A DNA stretch of 64,000 bases, taken from the NCBI RefSeq assembly GCF_035917675.1, contig NZ_CP109104.1:992001-1056000 (forward strand). Reading direction: 5' to 3'. Origin of the DNA: Streptomyces sp. NBC_01775 (GTDB lineage Bacteria; Actinomycetota; Actinomycetes; Streptomycetales; Streptomycetaceae). The notes under the pieces were generated by a model. It made no database searches, was not told the origin of the DNA, and saw nothing but the letters and a program-made list of their open reading frames with translations. Positions 1-8,834 of this stretch are shown here, piece by piece. Both the position numbers and the translations under genes were made by a program. Position 1 is the first letter of the stretch; each line of letters begins with the position of its first letter.

Positions 1-481
1 GTTCGCTCTCCCAGGCGGCCTCGGCCCCGCTCCCTCCGCCGTCCGTTCCGGCCGCAGGGGCGTCGGCCGAAGCCGGTCCGTCCCCCGGCGCGGCTCCGGC
101 CGCCGGCGCGGCTCCGGCGACGACCACACCTGCGAGGGGCAGTCCGGGCAGGGCCGGAACAGCCGCCGTGTGCAGGGCCTGGAGCGCGCCCGTGTCGCTG
201 CCGACGAGGACCAGCGGCGCGGCCGGTTCGTCACCGGTGGCCGGCCGGATCACGGCCGCCGCCTCTTCGGGACCCGCGTCGGGCGGGAGCTCCAGCGCGT
301 GCACCACATAGCCGTCGGCGGCCAGCCGCCGCCCGAAGCGCTCGTAGACGCCGGGGTGTTCGCCCCGGCCGGGCAGCACGAGCAGCGTGCCGCGCGGTGC
401 GACGGCGGGCGGCGGGTACCAGGCGGTGGCCTCCTGCTCGGGTACGGGTACGGGTACGGGTGCGAGTGCGGGCTCTGTCAT
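1..481 (-). CDS. Alpha/beta hydrolase, 3' end outside the window
   Basis: About 160 N-terminal residues are present; the gene runs off the left edge. The start is the ATG at 481, which overlaps the stop of the upstream monooxygenase gene in an ATGA arrangement, so it is translationally coupled and last in the visible operon. After a Pro/Val-rich leader the chain reads like a serine hydrolase: a strand LLVLPGRGEHPG (oxyanion-type loop), then a strand and a GSDTGALQALH segment near residue 95. That segment sits where the nucleophile elbow should be but carries Asp-Thr instead of the usual G-x-S-x-G. Dienelactone-hydrolase-like or S33-like folds are possible. Its operon position suggests it cleaves an ester or thioester made during breakdown of the sulfur compound; that role is inference. 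Confidence 0.6.
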   Translation of the reverse strand, partial: MTEPALAPVPVPVPEQEATAWYPPPAVAPRGTLLVLPGRGEHPGVYERFGRRLAADGYVVHALELPPDAGPEEAAAVIRPATGDEPAAPLVLVGSDTGALQALHTAAVPALPGLPLAGVVVAGAAPAAGAAPGDGPASADAPAAGTDGGGSGAEAAWESE

Positions 482-1629
482 CGGGCGCTCCCAGCGGTGA
501 CGGAGGCGGAGGCCGTGGCCGTGGCGCGGTGGGCGAGTTCCTGGCGTACGAGGGGCAGCAGGTGCCTGCCGTAGTCGACGGCGTCGTCCAGCGGGTCGTA
601 TCCGCGGATCAGCAAGGTGGTGACGCCGATGTCGACGTAGTCGAGCAGGGCGCGGGCGACGGTCTCCGGGGTGCCCACCAGCGCGGTGGTGTTGCCGCCC
701 GCGCCGCTGGCGGTCGCCGTGGGGGTCCACAGGGCCCGGTCGTGCAGGTCCTTGCGGGCGGCGGCGGCCAGCAGCCGCTGGGACCCGGCGTTCTGCGGGC
801 CGGCGTCGGAGGCTCCGACCCGCTGCTGGCGGACCTGGTCGAAGAAGGGGCTTCCCACTCCGGACTGGATGGTCTCCAGGATGCGGTGCGCCCGCTCCCA
901 CGCGGCGTCCTCGGTCGGGCCGAGGATGGGCCGGAAGGAGACGCTGATGCGCGGCGGTGTGGACCGCCCGGCCGCTTCGGCCGCCGCCCGTACGGCGGCG
1001 ATCTGTTCGGCGGTCTCGGCCAGCGGCTCGCCCCACAGGGCGAAGACGTCGGCGTGTGCGCCGCCCACCCGGTATGCGGCCTCGGAGGAGCCGCCGAAGT
1101 ACAGCGGTATCCCGCTCTCCCGGTGGGGCAGCACGGCGGGGGCGTAGTCCTCGAAGCGGTAGTGCGCACCGGAGTGGCTGAAGGGCTCGGTGCTGCTCCA
1201 GGCGCGGCGCAGGATGCCGAGGTATTCGTCGGTGCGCTCGTAGCGCTCGTCCTTGCCGAGATAGTCGCCGTCGCGGCGCTGTTCGGTGTCGTTGCCGCCG
1301 CTGATGGTGTGGACGGCGACGCGGCCCTCGGTGAACTGGTCGAGGGTCGCGAAGGTCCGCGCGGCCAGGGTGGGTGCGACGAATCCGGGGCGGTGGGCGA
1401 CGAGCAGCCCGAGCCGTTCGGTGCGGGCCGCCACGTGCGCGGCGACCTGGGTGCCGTCGGGGCGGCCCGAGCTGTATCCGATGAGGACCCGGTCGAAGCC
1501 CGCGTCCTCGTGCGCGCGGGCGAACCGGACGGTGTACGCGGGGTCGATCAGCGGGCCTTGGCCGGGCCGGGTCTCGGAGGAGTCCTGGGTGCCGATCATG
1601 CCGATGAACTCGATGTCGGGCGGGGTCAT
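478..1629 (-). CDS. LLM-class FMN-dependent monooxygenase, SsuD-like
   Basis: A 383-residue luciferase-like TIM barrel of the alkanesulfonate monooxygenase type, which uses FMNH2 and O2 to break C-S bonds and release sulfite. The start is taken at the ATG of MTPPDIEFIGMIGTQ; the longer reading frame upstream is low-complexity Pro/Arg sequence. Visible family features are an early GMIGTQDSSE segment, DRVLIGYSSGRPDGTQ, LVAHRPGFVAPTLAARTFATLDQ, and HTISGGNDTEQRRDGD (the SsuD HIVTGGS-type loop). It lies 64 bp after the flavoprotein gene and overlaps the hydrolase gene. No flavin reductase is encoded in the visible part. Substrate unknown; an organosulfur compound is inferred from the neighbours. 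Confidence 0.88.
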   Translation of the reverse strand: MTPPDIEFIGMIGTQDSSETRPGQGPLIDPAYTVRFARAHEDAGFDRVLIGYSSGRPDGTQVAAHVAARTERLGLLVAHRPGFVAPTLAARTFATLDQFTEGRVAVHTISGGNDTEQRRDGDYLGKDERYERTDEYLGILRRAWSSTEPFSHSGAHYRFEDYAPAVLPHRESGIPLYFGGSSEAAYRVGGAHADVFALWGEPLAETAEQIAAVRAAAEAAGRSTPPRISVSFRPILGPTEDAAWERAHRILETIQSGVGSPFFDQVRQQRVGASDAGPQNAGSQRLLAAAARKDLHDRALWTPTATASGAGGNTTALVGTPETVARALLDYVDIGVTTLLIRGYDPLDDAVDYGRHLLPLVRQELAHRATATASASVTAGSAR

Positions 1630-1693
1630 GGGCGCGTGCCTCTCTGTCTGGATCTGTCTGGGCTGTGGGCCGGTGGGGCTCTGCGGGGTGGGA

Positions 1694-2935
1694 TCAGGCC
1701 GGCGCGGGGCCGGGCGCCGCGCGGTCGAGGGCCCGGCGGCCCGCATCCGCGAGGGCCGCGTCGTCCTGCGGGGTGTGGACGCGGGAGCAGAGCACGTCGC
1801 GGTAGTGGCGTTGCAGCGGATTGGCGCGGGTCAGCCCGTGGTTGCCGGTGAGGGTGAGGGCCTGCTCCACGGCGGAGACGGCGGCGCGGGTGCCCAGGAC
1901 CTTGGCGGTTCCGGCATGTGCCGCGGCCTCCTCGGCGGCGGCGCCGCCCGTGTCGAGGCGGGCGGCGAGCGCTTCCACCAGGGTCCGGGCGCCGGTCAGC
2001 CGCGCCTCGATCTCTCCGACTGCGGTCTGGAAGCGCGGCAGGGTCGCCAGCGGGGCGCCGAGTGCCGTGGGAACGCGCTCGTGCAGGAAGCGGGTCAGCC
2101 AGTCGCGGGCCGCGGAGGCGACGCCCAGGTAGAGGGCGGTCAGGCCGAGCGCGTTCCAGGCTCCGGTCGCCGGGTCCGGCCGGGCTCCGGGGGTATCGCC
2201 GGGCACGTCGAGGCCGATGACGTCGTCCGCCTCGACGCGGACGCCGTCCAGGACCACGTCGTCGCTGCGGCTGGCGCGCAGCCCGACATGATCCCAGGTC
2301 TCCTCGACGCGCAGCCCCGGGCTGCCGGAGCGGACGACGAACGTGCCGACGCGCACGGGGTCTTCGTCGGTACGGGCGAACACCAGCATCCGGCTGAGCC
2401 CGACGGCGCCGGTGGAGTAGATCTTGCGGCCGGTCAGCGTCCAGTGCCCGTCGTGGCGGCGCGCCGTGGTGGCGGGCAGCCCGCCGCGCACCGGGCTGCC
2501 GAGTTCGGGCTCGACGCGCAGCGCGTTCACCAGCGCCGGGGCGCGCCCTGACTCGGCCAGCAGCTGGGCGTAGGAGGCGGCGGGCCAGCGGGGGCCGCGG
2601 GCCTCCTCGGCGTGGGCGAACAGGGTCATGGCGGTGACGAGGGCGACGGCGGGGTCCCCGGCGCCCAGTTCGCGCAGGATGCGCACGGTGTCCGCGAGCC
2701 CGGCGCCGTGGCCGCCCCAGCGGGTGCCGACGGTGGCGGTCAGCAGCCCGGCCTCGTGCACGAGGCCGAAGCCCTCGGTGGGGAAGCTCGCGTCGCGGTC
2801 GTGCTCGGCGGCACGCTCGGCGAGGGCCGCACGGAGGGCGGGCAGCTGGTCCAGGTCCACCGGCGGCAGCGCGGAACCGGCGTCCTCGGTAGGGCTGTTG
2901 AGGGCGTGGGGGGCGTGGCTCGTGAGGGAGGTCAT
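1694..2935 (-). CDS. Acyl-CoA-dehydrogenase-fold flavin monooxygenase, SfnB-like
   Basis: 413 residues with the three-part acyl-CoA dehydrogenase layout: helical N-domain, beta middle (GHWTLTGRKIYSTGAVGLSRMLVFART, residues about 165-190) and helical C-domain ending in ALTLTGNHGLTRANPLQRHYRDVLCSRVHTP. The C-domain RHYRDV motif is typical of the monooxygenase branch (SfnB, DszC) rather than true dehydrogenases, and the catalytic Glu position of the latter is not apparent. Its ATG overlaps the TGA of the molybdoenzyme gene, so they are coupled. SfnB/DszC-type proteins use reduced flavin to oxidise sulfones or sulfides, which fits the SsuD-like neighbour. The exact substrate cannot be read from sequence. 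Confidence 0.82.
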   Translation of the reverse strand: MTSLTSHAPHALNSPTEDAGSALPPVDLDQLPALRAALAERAAEHDRDASFPTEGFGLVHEAGLLTATVGTRWGGHGAGLADTVRILRELGAGDPAVALVTAMTLFAHAEEARGPRWPAASYAQLLAESGRAPALVNALRVEPELGSPVRGGLPATTARRHDGHWTLTGRKIYSTGAVGLSRMLVFARTDEDPVRVGTFVVRSGSPGLRVEETWDHVGLRASRSDDVVLDGVRVEADDVIGLDVPGDTPGARPDPATGAWNALGLTALYLGVASAARDWLTRFLHERVPTALGAPLATLPRFQTAVGEIEARLTGARTLVEALAARLDTGGAAAEEAAAHAGTAKVLGTRAAVSAVEQALTLTGNHGLTRANPLQRHYRDVLCSRVHTPQDDAALADAGRRALDRAAPGPAPA

Positions 2936-5439
2936 CGGGTCTCCGGCCGGTCGGTGTCTGCGTCGGTCGATACGTCGGAGGGCGCGTCGTGGGATACGTC
3001 CGGGGATACGTCGCTGGATACGGAAGCGCGGGCCAGGAGGCGGGGCGGCCGGTGGACGGTGACCGGGGGTGGCTCGCCCTCGTAGCGCTCCGCCTGGACG
3101 AGGGCGTGCTGTCCCGTGCTGCCCTGGCTGAGCCGGGAGCTGGGGACGTCGGCGGTGAGGGTGTTGGGATTGCCGTGCGCGCACAGCGGGGCGCCCTCGT
3201 CGCCGTCCCGCGGTACGGGGCCGGAGTCCTGCGGTACGGGATCGAACCAGGCGCCGGTGGGCAGCCGTACGACACCCGGCCGCAGCCCCTCGTGCAGCAG
3301 GGCTCCGGCGAGTACGGCGCCACGGTCGTTGAAGAGCCGGACGACGTCCCCGTCGCCGATGCCGCGGGCGCGGGCGTCGTGCGGGTGCAGCTCCACGGCC
3401 TCGCGTCCGGCGACCTTCCCGGCGAGGCTGACCGCTCCGGTGTCGGACTGGCTGTGCAGGCGGGTGGCGGGCTGGTTGGCGATCAGCAGCAGCGGGTGGC
3501 GGGCGGCGGCGGGGCTGCCGGGCCACTCGTCGGGGGCGAGCCAGGAGGGGTGTCCTGGGCAGTCCGGCAGCTTCAGTGCGGCCAGCGCGGCGCTGAAGAT
3601 CTCGATCCGGCCGCTCGGAGTGTCCAGCGGGTGCCCGGCAGGGTCGCGGCGGAAGTCCTCGAAGAGCGTGAACTCCTCGGTGTCGCCCGGCAGTTCGTAC
3701 TCCTCCTCGGCCCAGAACCGGTCGAAGCGAGGCGGGGGCTCTCCGGCGGCGGCGCGCTCCTCGCGCCAGGTGCCGTAGAGGTGCTGGAGCCACTGGCGCG
3801 GTGTGCGGCCTTCGGTGAAGCGGTCGGCGAAGCCCAGGCGGGCCGCCAGTCCGGCCAGGATCCCGTAGTCGTCGCGGGCCTCTCCGACCGGGTCGAGGGC
3901 CTGGTGCATGGCGATCAGATGGGTGTCCCGGCGCCCGCCGCCGATGTCCTCGCGCTCCAGGGAAGTGGTGGTCGGCAGCACGAGGTCCGCGTGGCGTGCG
4001 GTGGCCGTCCAGTGCGGCTCGTGGACGAGGACGGTGTCGGGCCGGGCGAAGGCACGGCGCAGCCGTCCCAGGTCCTGGTGGTGGTGGAAGGGGTTGCCGC
4101 CCGCCCAGTGCACCAGCCGGATGTGGGGGTAGGTGCGGCGCTCGCCGTCGTAGTCGTAGCTCTCGCCGGGGTGCAGCAGCATGTCGGAGACGCGCGCGCA
4201 GGGGATGAAGTCCGCGACGGGGTTGGGGCCTTGGGGCAGCGTCGGCAGGCGCAGTTGGGGGCCGTGGTCGCCGACGTCGCCCATGGAGCCGTAGCCGTGG
4301 CCGAAGCCGCCGCCGGGCAGGCCGATCTGGCCGAGCATCGCGGCGAGCGCCAGTGCGGCCCACACCGGCTGTTCGCCGTGCTGCGCGCGCTGGAGCGACC
4401 AGGTGACGGTGACCAGGGTGCGGGTCGCCGCCATCCGCCGGGCCAGCCGCACGATGTCCCCGGCCTCCAGCCCGCACAGCTCGGCGGCCCACCGGGCCGA
4501 CTTGGGGGTGCCGTCCGCGCGCCCGTCGAGGTAGCGCGCGAAGGTGTCGAAGCCGGTGGTGCAGCGGTCGAGGAAAGTGCGGTCGTGCAGGTTCTCGGTG
4601 AGCAGGGTGTGGGCGAGGCCGAGCATCAAGGCGGTGTCGGTGGCGGGACGTACGGGGTACCAGGTGGTGTCCAGCTCCTCGGGCAGGTCCGCGCGCAGCG
4701 GGCTGACGAGGGCGACGTGGGTGCCGGAGGCGGCGAGCGCCGCCAGGCGCTCCGGGGTGCGGTGCTGGGTGACGCCGCCGGGGGTGACGTGCACGTTCTT
4801 GGCGGGGATGCCGCCGAAGGCGACGATCAGCCGGGTGTGCCGCACCAGTGTCGGCCAGCTGGAGGCGGCCCGCAGCACGGCTTGGGCCCCCCGCGCGCCG
4901 ACCAGATGGGGCAGCAGCACCAGCGAGGTGCCCAGGCTGTAGGAGTTGCGCGAGGAGGTGTAGCCGCCGAACAGCGAGAGGAACCGGTGCAGTTGGCTCT
5001 GGGCGTGGTGGAAGCGGCCCGCGGAGGCCCAGCCGTAGGAGCCGCCGAAGACGGCAGCGGGCCCGTAGGTGTCGCGTACACGGGTGAGTTCGGCGGCTGC
5101 CAGATCGAGCGCCTCGCTCCATTCGACCTCGACGAAGGGCTCGGTGCCGCGCTTGTCGCCCCCTCGCGCGCCGCCGCCGGGGCCGTGTTCCAGCCAGCCG
5201 CGCCGCACGGCGGGCCGGGCGACCCGGGTGGGGTGGTGCACGGATCCGGCGACGTTGCCGAGCAGGGGCGAGGGCGAGGGGTCCTTGGGGTGCGGCCGGA
5301 TGACGGGGCGTCCGTCCGCGCCGGGGTGGACGCGGTAGGCGCCCCAGTGGGAGGTCGTGGGCACCGGCCGGGTGCGGCGTGGGCCGGTGCCGCTCTCGTC
5401 GGCCTCCCGGCCGGTGGCGCGGGGGATTGCGGGGGTCAA
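2932..5439 (-). CDS. Molybdopterin S-/N-oxide reductase, BisC/DMSO-reductase family
   Basis: 835 residues from a TTG start at 5439. That start is chosen because AGGAGAG lies just upstream; the upstream ATG at 5733 would give about 98 Arg/Pro-rich residues overlapping the ATPase gene. There is no twin-arginine signal and no N-terminal CxxCxxxC cluster motif, as in cytoplasmic biotin/methionine sulfoxide reductases. GGSYGWASAGRFHHAQSQ (about 132-149) and NSYSLGTSLVLLPHLVG (about 165) match the BisC/TorA core; the Ser of YSLG (about 168) is the expected Mo ligand. LIANQPATRLHSQSD near the end is the C-terminal MGD-binding domain. Probable role: reduction of a sulfoxide such as methionine or biotin sulfoxide to the thioether before cleavage. 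The C-terminal 20 residues are an Asp/Ser/Val repeat of no known role. Confidence 0.9.
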   Translation of the reverse strand: MTPAIPRATGREADESGTGPRRTRPVPTTSHWGAYRVHPGADGRPVIRPHPKDPSPSPLLGNVAGSVHHPTRVARPAVRRGWLEHGPGGGARGGDKRGTEPFVEVEWSEALDLAAAELTRVRDTYGPAAVFGGSYGWASAGRFHHAQSQLHRFLSLFGGYTSSRNSYSLGTSLVLLPHLVGARGAQAVLRAASSWPTLVRHTRLIVAFGGIPAKNVHVTPGGVTQHRTPERLAALAASGTHVALVSPLRADLPEELDTTWYPVRPATDTALMLGLAHTLLTENLHDRTFLDRCTTGFDTFARYLDGRADGTPKSARWAAELCGLEAGDIVRLARRMAATRTLVTVTWSLQRAQHGEQPVWAALALAAMLGQIGLPGGGFGHGYGSMGDVGDHGPQLRLPTLPQGPNPVADFIPCARVSDMLLHPGESYDYDGERRTYPHIRLVHWAGGNPFHHHQDLGRLRRAFARPDTVLVHEPHWTATARHADLVLPTTTSLEREDIGGGRRDTHLIAMHQALDPVGEARDDYGILAGLAARLGFADRFTEGRTPRQWLQHLYGTWREERAAAGEPPPRFDRFWAEEEYELPGDTEEFTLFEDFRRDPAGHPLDTPSGRIEIFSAALAALKLPDCPGHPSWLAPDEWPGSPAAARHPLLLIANQPATRLHSQSDTGAVSLAGKVAGREAVELHPHDARARGIGDGDVVRLFNDRGAVLAGALLHEGLRPGVVRLPTGAWFDPVPQDSGPVPRDGDEGAPLCAHGNPNTLTADVPSSRLSQGSTGQHALVQAERYEGEPPPVTVHRPPRLLARASVSSDVSPDVSHDAPSDVSTDADTDRPETR

Positions 5440-5570
5440 GGTCTCTCCTGGGTTCTTCGGACGCGCCGTCGGGGTGTCACGCGGGCCGGGGCAGCGGCTC
5501 TCCGGTGCGGCGGCGTGCGGGCCGGTGCGGCGGCGGTGGGCCGGGACGGCCGCGTGTGGGCCGGGGCCGG

Positions 5571-6716
5571 TCAGCGGCGCGCGGGGGCGAGCGTGTGCCG
5601 CAACTCCTCGGCGTGGTGGCAGGCGGCGGCGTGCGCCGCCGCCTGCCCGCTGCCGGGGCCGGGGCCGGGCAGCAGGACGGGCTCGGTGCGGCACGCGTCG
5701 TCGGCGAAGCGGCAGCGCGGTGCGAAGACGCACCCCTGGTCGTCCGGCCAGGGTTCGCGGTCCTGGGGCGGGCGCAGCTCGGCGGGGCGCGGGCCGTCCG
5801 GCTCGCCGCTGTCGCGCACGCGCGGCGCCGAGGCGGTCAGCAGGGCGGTGTAGGGGTGGGAGGGGCGCTCCAGCACCTGGCTGACGGTCCCCTGTTCGAC
5901 CAGCCGGCCCCGGTAGAGGACGGCGACCCGGTCCGCGATCCCGGCCAGCGAGCTGAGGTCGTGCGAGATGACGACGACGGCGAGGCCCATCTCCTCGCGC
6001 AGCCGGTCGAGGAGGCGCAGGACGAGGTTCCGGTTGGAGGCGTCGAGCGCGCTCACCGGCTCGTCGGTGATCAGCAGCTCGGGACGGGTGACCACCGCGC
6101 GGGCCAGGGAGACGCGCTGGCGCTGTCCCCCGGAGATCTGCGCGGGGGTCCGGTCGCCGAGCAGGTCCGGGTCGAGCCCGGCCAGCGCGAGCGCCTCGTC
6201 CGCCCGTTCGGCCCGCGTGCGGCGATCCCGCGTCCCGGCCGCCGCGAGGGGTTCGGCGACGATCCGGCGCACCGTCAGCTCAGGATCCTGGGAGCGCAAC
6301 GGGTCCTGGAACATGTACTGCACCCGGCCCGAGCGGCGGAAGTCCCGCAACTGTCGGGCGCGCAGCCCCGCCAGATCGTGCCCGGCGCAGGTGATCCGCC
6401 CGGCGCCGGGGCGCACCAGCCCGACGGCGGCGCGGGCCAAGGTGGTCTTGCCCGAGCCGGTCTCACCGATGATCCCGACGATCTCCCCGGCCCGTACGGT
6501 CAGGTCGACCCCGGCGAGCACCCGCTGGTCCCCGGCCCGTCCGGGCCCGGAGCGCACGCTCGTGCGGCGGCCGTAGGAGACGTCCAGCCCCGCGATGTCG
6601 AGCAGAACGTCCCCCGCCTCCCCCGTCTCCCCCGCCTCGCCCCTCCCGGCGGGTACGCGTGCGGACGCGGACGTGGGTGCGGGAGTGGGTGCGGTCGCGG
6701 CGAGCCCTGCGGTCAT
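5571..6716 (-). CDS. Oligopeptide-type ABC transporter ATPase (DppF/OppF-like)
   Basis: 381 residues. Walker A GETGSGKTT lies at about 84-92, the signature ISGGQRQRVSLARA mid-chain, Walker B LLITDEPVSALD, and the C-terminal oligopeptide-ABC extension has its Cys-containing CRFADDACRTEP segment. The first 35 residues are Ala/Pro/Glu-rich and probably unstructured. The ATG overlaps the TGA of the partner ATPase gene. With that partner it should energise the permease pair encoded upstream. A 131-bp gap separates it from the molybdoenzyme gene; I see no terminator there, so the operon probably continues. Confidence 0.92.
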   Translation of the reverse strand: MTAGLAATAPTPAPTSASARVPAGRGEAGETGEAGDVLLDIAGLDVSYGRRTSVRSGPGRAGDQRVLAGVDLTVRAGEIVGIIGETGSGKTTLARAAVGLVRPGAGRITCAGHDLAGLRARQLRDFRRSGRVQYMFQDPLRSQDPELTVRRIVAEPLAAAGTRDRRTRAERADEALALAGLDPDLLGDRTPAQISGGQRQRVSLARAVVTRPELLITDEPVSALDASNRNLVLRLLDRLREEMGLAVVVISHDLSSLAGIADRVAVLYRGRLVEQGTVSQVLERPSHPYTALLTASAPRVRDSGEPDGPRPAELRPPQDREPWPDDQGCVFAPRCRFADDACRTEPVLLPGPGPGSGQAAAHAAACHHAEELRHTLAPARR

Positions 6717-7882
6717 GGCTGCGCTCCTTCCGTGAGGGCGGTGCGGGCGGCGGGCGCGGGGGTGGCGGCGGCGCGACGCCCGTCGGGTTCGGGCGAACCG
6801 GCGGCGTCGTGGGAGCCGGCGGCGTCGTGGGAGCCGGCGGCGTGAGGCTCATCGGCGCCCCGACGTCCGTCGGCGCCGGGGGTCAGCAGGCAGCGGGAGC
6901 GGCGCCCGTCGGCGCTGACGGCCAGCTCCACCGGGGCCTCGGTGCACCGGGGTTCGGCGTACGGGCACCGGTCGGCGAAGCGGCAGCCGGGCAGTTCGGC
7001 CCCGGCCTCGGGGGGCTGTCCTTCGATGACTTCCAGTTCGCGGCGGCCCCAGGCGCCCAGCGAGGCGACGCGCAGCAGGGCTTCGGTGTAGGGGTGCGCG
7101 GGTGCGGCGAGGACAGCCTCGGTCGGACCGTCCTCGACGATCTCCCCCGCGTACATCACCACGACCCGGTCGCAGCCCTCGGCCACCACGGCGAGGTCGT
7201 GGGTGACCAGCACCAGAGCGAGGCCGTGTGCGGTGCGCAGGGACTGGAGAAGTTCGAGGATCTCGGCCTGGATGACGACGTCCAGCGCGGTCGTCGCCTC
7301 GTCGGCGATGAGCAGTTCGGGCTCGCAGGAGACGGCGATGGCGATCAGGACGCGTTGCAGCATGCCGCCGGACAGCTCGTGCGGGTAGCGGTCGTACAGC
7401 TCGTCCGGCCGGTGCAGCCCGACGGCGCCGAACAGTTCGACGGCCCGCTCGCGCGCGGCCGGACGGGACAGTCCGCGTCCGACGCGGAGCTGTTCGGACA
7501 GCTGGCGGCCCACCGTGAGCGAGGGGTTGAGGTAGGAGGCGGGGTCCTGGAAGACGGCCGCCACCCGGCGCCCGCGCACGGTGTTCCACCGCGCGCGGTC
7601 CAGGCCGGTCAGCTCGGTCGTCCCGTCGCCGTCGGGATCGGCGAGACCGATGCGTCCGCCGGTCACGGCGATGCCGTCCGGCAGTACGCCCAGGACGGAG
7701 CGGCAGGTGAGGCTCTTGCCGCTGCCGGACTCCCCCACCAGGCCGACGGCCTCGCCACGGTGGAGGGTGAGGTCCACCCGTCGGACGGCGCGCGCGGCGC
7801 GGCCTCCGGACCCGATGGTGACGTCGAGTCCCTCGACGGTCAGCACGGGCGGGGCGCCGGTCGGTTCAGCCGGTCGTGACAC
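6713..7882 (-). CDS. Oligopeptide-type ABC transporter ATPase (DppD/OppD-like)
   Basis: 389 residues from a GTG start at 7882 that lies inside the end of the permease gene (17-bp overlap). Walker A GESGSGKS is at about 50-57, the signature [12 protein letters not shown] near 170, Walker [13 protein letters not shown], and the peptide-ABC C-terminal motif [14 protein letters not shown] follows. The tail carries a short repeat (three copies of [12 protein letters not shown]) that is also visible as 15-bp direct repeats in the DNA around 6800-6845. Coupled by ATGA to the following ATPase gene. Confidence 0.92.
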   Translation of the reverse strand: MSRPAEPTGAPPVLTVEGLDVTIGSGGRAARAVRRVDLTLHRGEAVGLVGESGSGKSLTCRSVLGVLPDGIAVTGGRIGLADPDGDGTTELTGLDRARWNTVRGRRVAAVFQDPASYLNPSLTVGRQLSEQLRVGRGLSRPAARERAVELFGAVGLHRPDELYDRYPHELSGGMLQRVLIAIAVSCEPELLIADEATTALDVVIQAEILELLQSLRTAHGLALVLVTHDLAVVAEGCDRVVVMYAGEIVEDGPTEAVLAAPAHPYTEALLRVASLGAWGRRELEVIEGQPPEAGAELPGCRFADRCPYAEPRCTEAPVELAVSADGRRSRCLLTPGADGRRGADEPHAAGSHDAAGSHDAAGSPEPDGRRAAATPAPAARTALTEGAQP

Positions 7883-8834
7883 GGGAGTCGGCCTCCTCGG
7901 TACGGGGTGTGCCGGGTTCGGGGGCGCCGGCGGAAGCGGACGTGCCGCCGGGATCGGGAGCGCTGTCGGCGGAAGCGGGGACAGGGGCAGGGGAAGCGGC
8001 GGAGAGCGGGGCGAGGGCGTCGCCGGTGCCGCTGTCCCTGACCGCGTCGGCCAGCAGGTTGAGGGCGCCGACGGTGAGCATGATCGCCAGCCCGGGAAAG
8101 AGCGGGGACCACGGCTGCTGGGCGAGATAGCCCAGGTCGGAGGCGAGCATGCCGCCCCAGGTCGGATGCGGCGGCTGGACGCCGAGGCCGAGGAAGGTCA
8201 GCGAGGAGACCACCAGCAGCGCCTGGCCGATGGCCTGCGCGGTGGTCACGGCCACGGTGGGCAGGATCTTCCCCCAGATGTGGACCCGCAGGATCCACCA
8301 CCGCGAGGCGCCCATCAGCTCGGCGGCCTCCACGTACTGCGCCTGCCGCAGGCCGAGCGCCGCGGCGCGGGTGACGCGGAAGTAGAGGGGAGCGAACAGC
8401 ACACCGAGGGCGAGCATCGCCTGGTGCATGCCGTTGCCGAGCGCCGCGACGACCGCGATGGCGAACACCGTGAACGGCATGACCATCAGCGTGTCGGCGA
8501 CGCGTTGCAAGCTCCACTCGACGGTCCTGCCGAGCCAGACCGAGGCGAGTGCGGGCAGCACTCCCAACAGCATCGCGGCGCCGACGGCCTCCAGGGCCCC
8601 TACGACGGACAGCCCGGTGCCCGCCACCAGCCTGCTGAGCACGTCCCGTCCCAGGTAGTCGGTGCCCAGCGGGTTGCCGAGGCTGGGCCCGCGCAGCATC
8701 TGTCCGGGGTGCTGGGCCAGCGGATCGTGCGGGACCAGGGCGCCGCCCGCGAGGGCGAGCAGCGCGATCAGCGCGAGCACGGCGAGGGCGGCCCGTGCGG
8801 AGGGGAGCCGCAGGGCGCGGCGCAGCGTCCTCAT
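7866..8834 (-). CDS. Oligopeptide-type ABC transporter permease (DppC/OppC-like)
   Basis: 322 residues. An N-terminal membrane segment (ALAVLALIALLALAGGALV) is followed by NPLGTDYLGRDVLSRLVAG, the DppC/OppC family hallmark, then five further hydrophobic helices and the EAA loop EAAELMGASRWWILRVHI near the middle. The end is a hydrophilic Ser/Ala/Pro tail of about 50 residues, longer than usual. The ATG overlaps the stop of the sister permease gene (ATGA at 8831-8834). Confidence 0.92.
   Translation of the reverse strand: MRTLRRALRLPSARAALAVLALIALLALAGGALVPHDPLAQHPGQMLRGPSLGNPLGTDYLGRDVLSRLVAGTGLSVVGALEAVGAAMLLGVLPALASVWLGRTVEWSLQRVADTLMVMPFTVFAIAVVAALGNGMHQAMLALGVLFAPLYFRVTRAAALGLRQAQYVEAAELMGASRWWILRVHIWGKILPTVAVTTAQAIGQALLVVSSLTFLGLGVQPPHPTWGGMLASDLGYLAQQPWSPLFPGLAIMLTVGALNLLADAVRDSGTGDALAPLSAASPAPVPASADSAPDPGGTSASAGAPEPGTPRTEEADSRVTTG

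Noticed and set aside
5440..5733. ATG at 5733 as the start of the molybdoenzyme
   Set aside because: It would add about 98 Arg/Pro/Ala-rich residues overlapping the ATPase gene; TTG 5439 has a good ribosome-binding site and begins near the usual family start.
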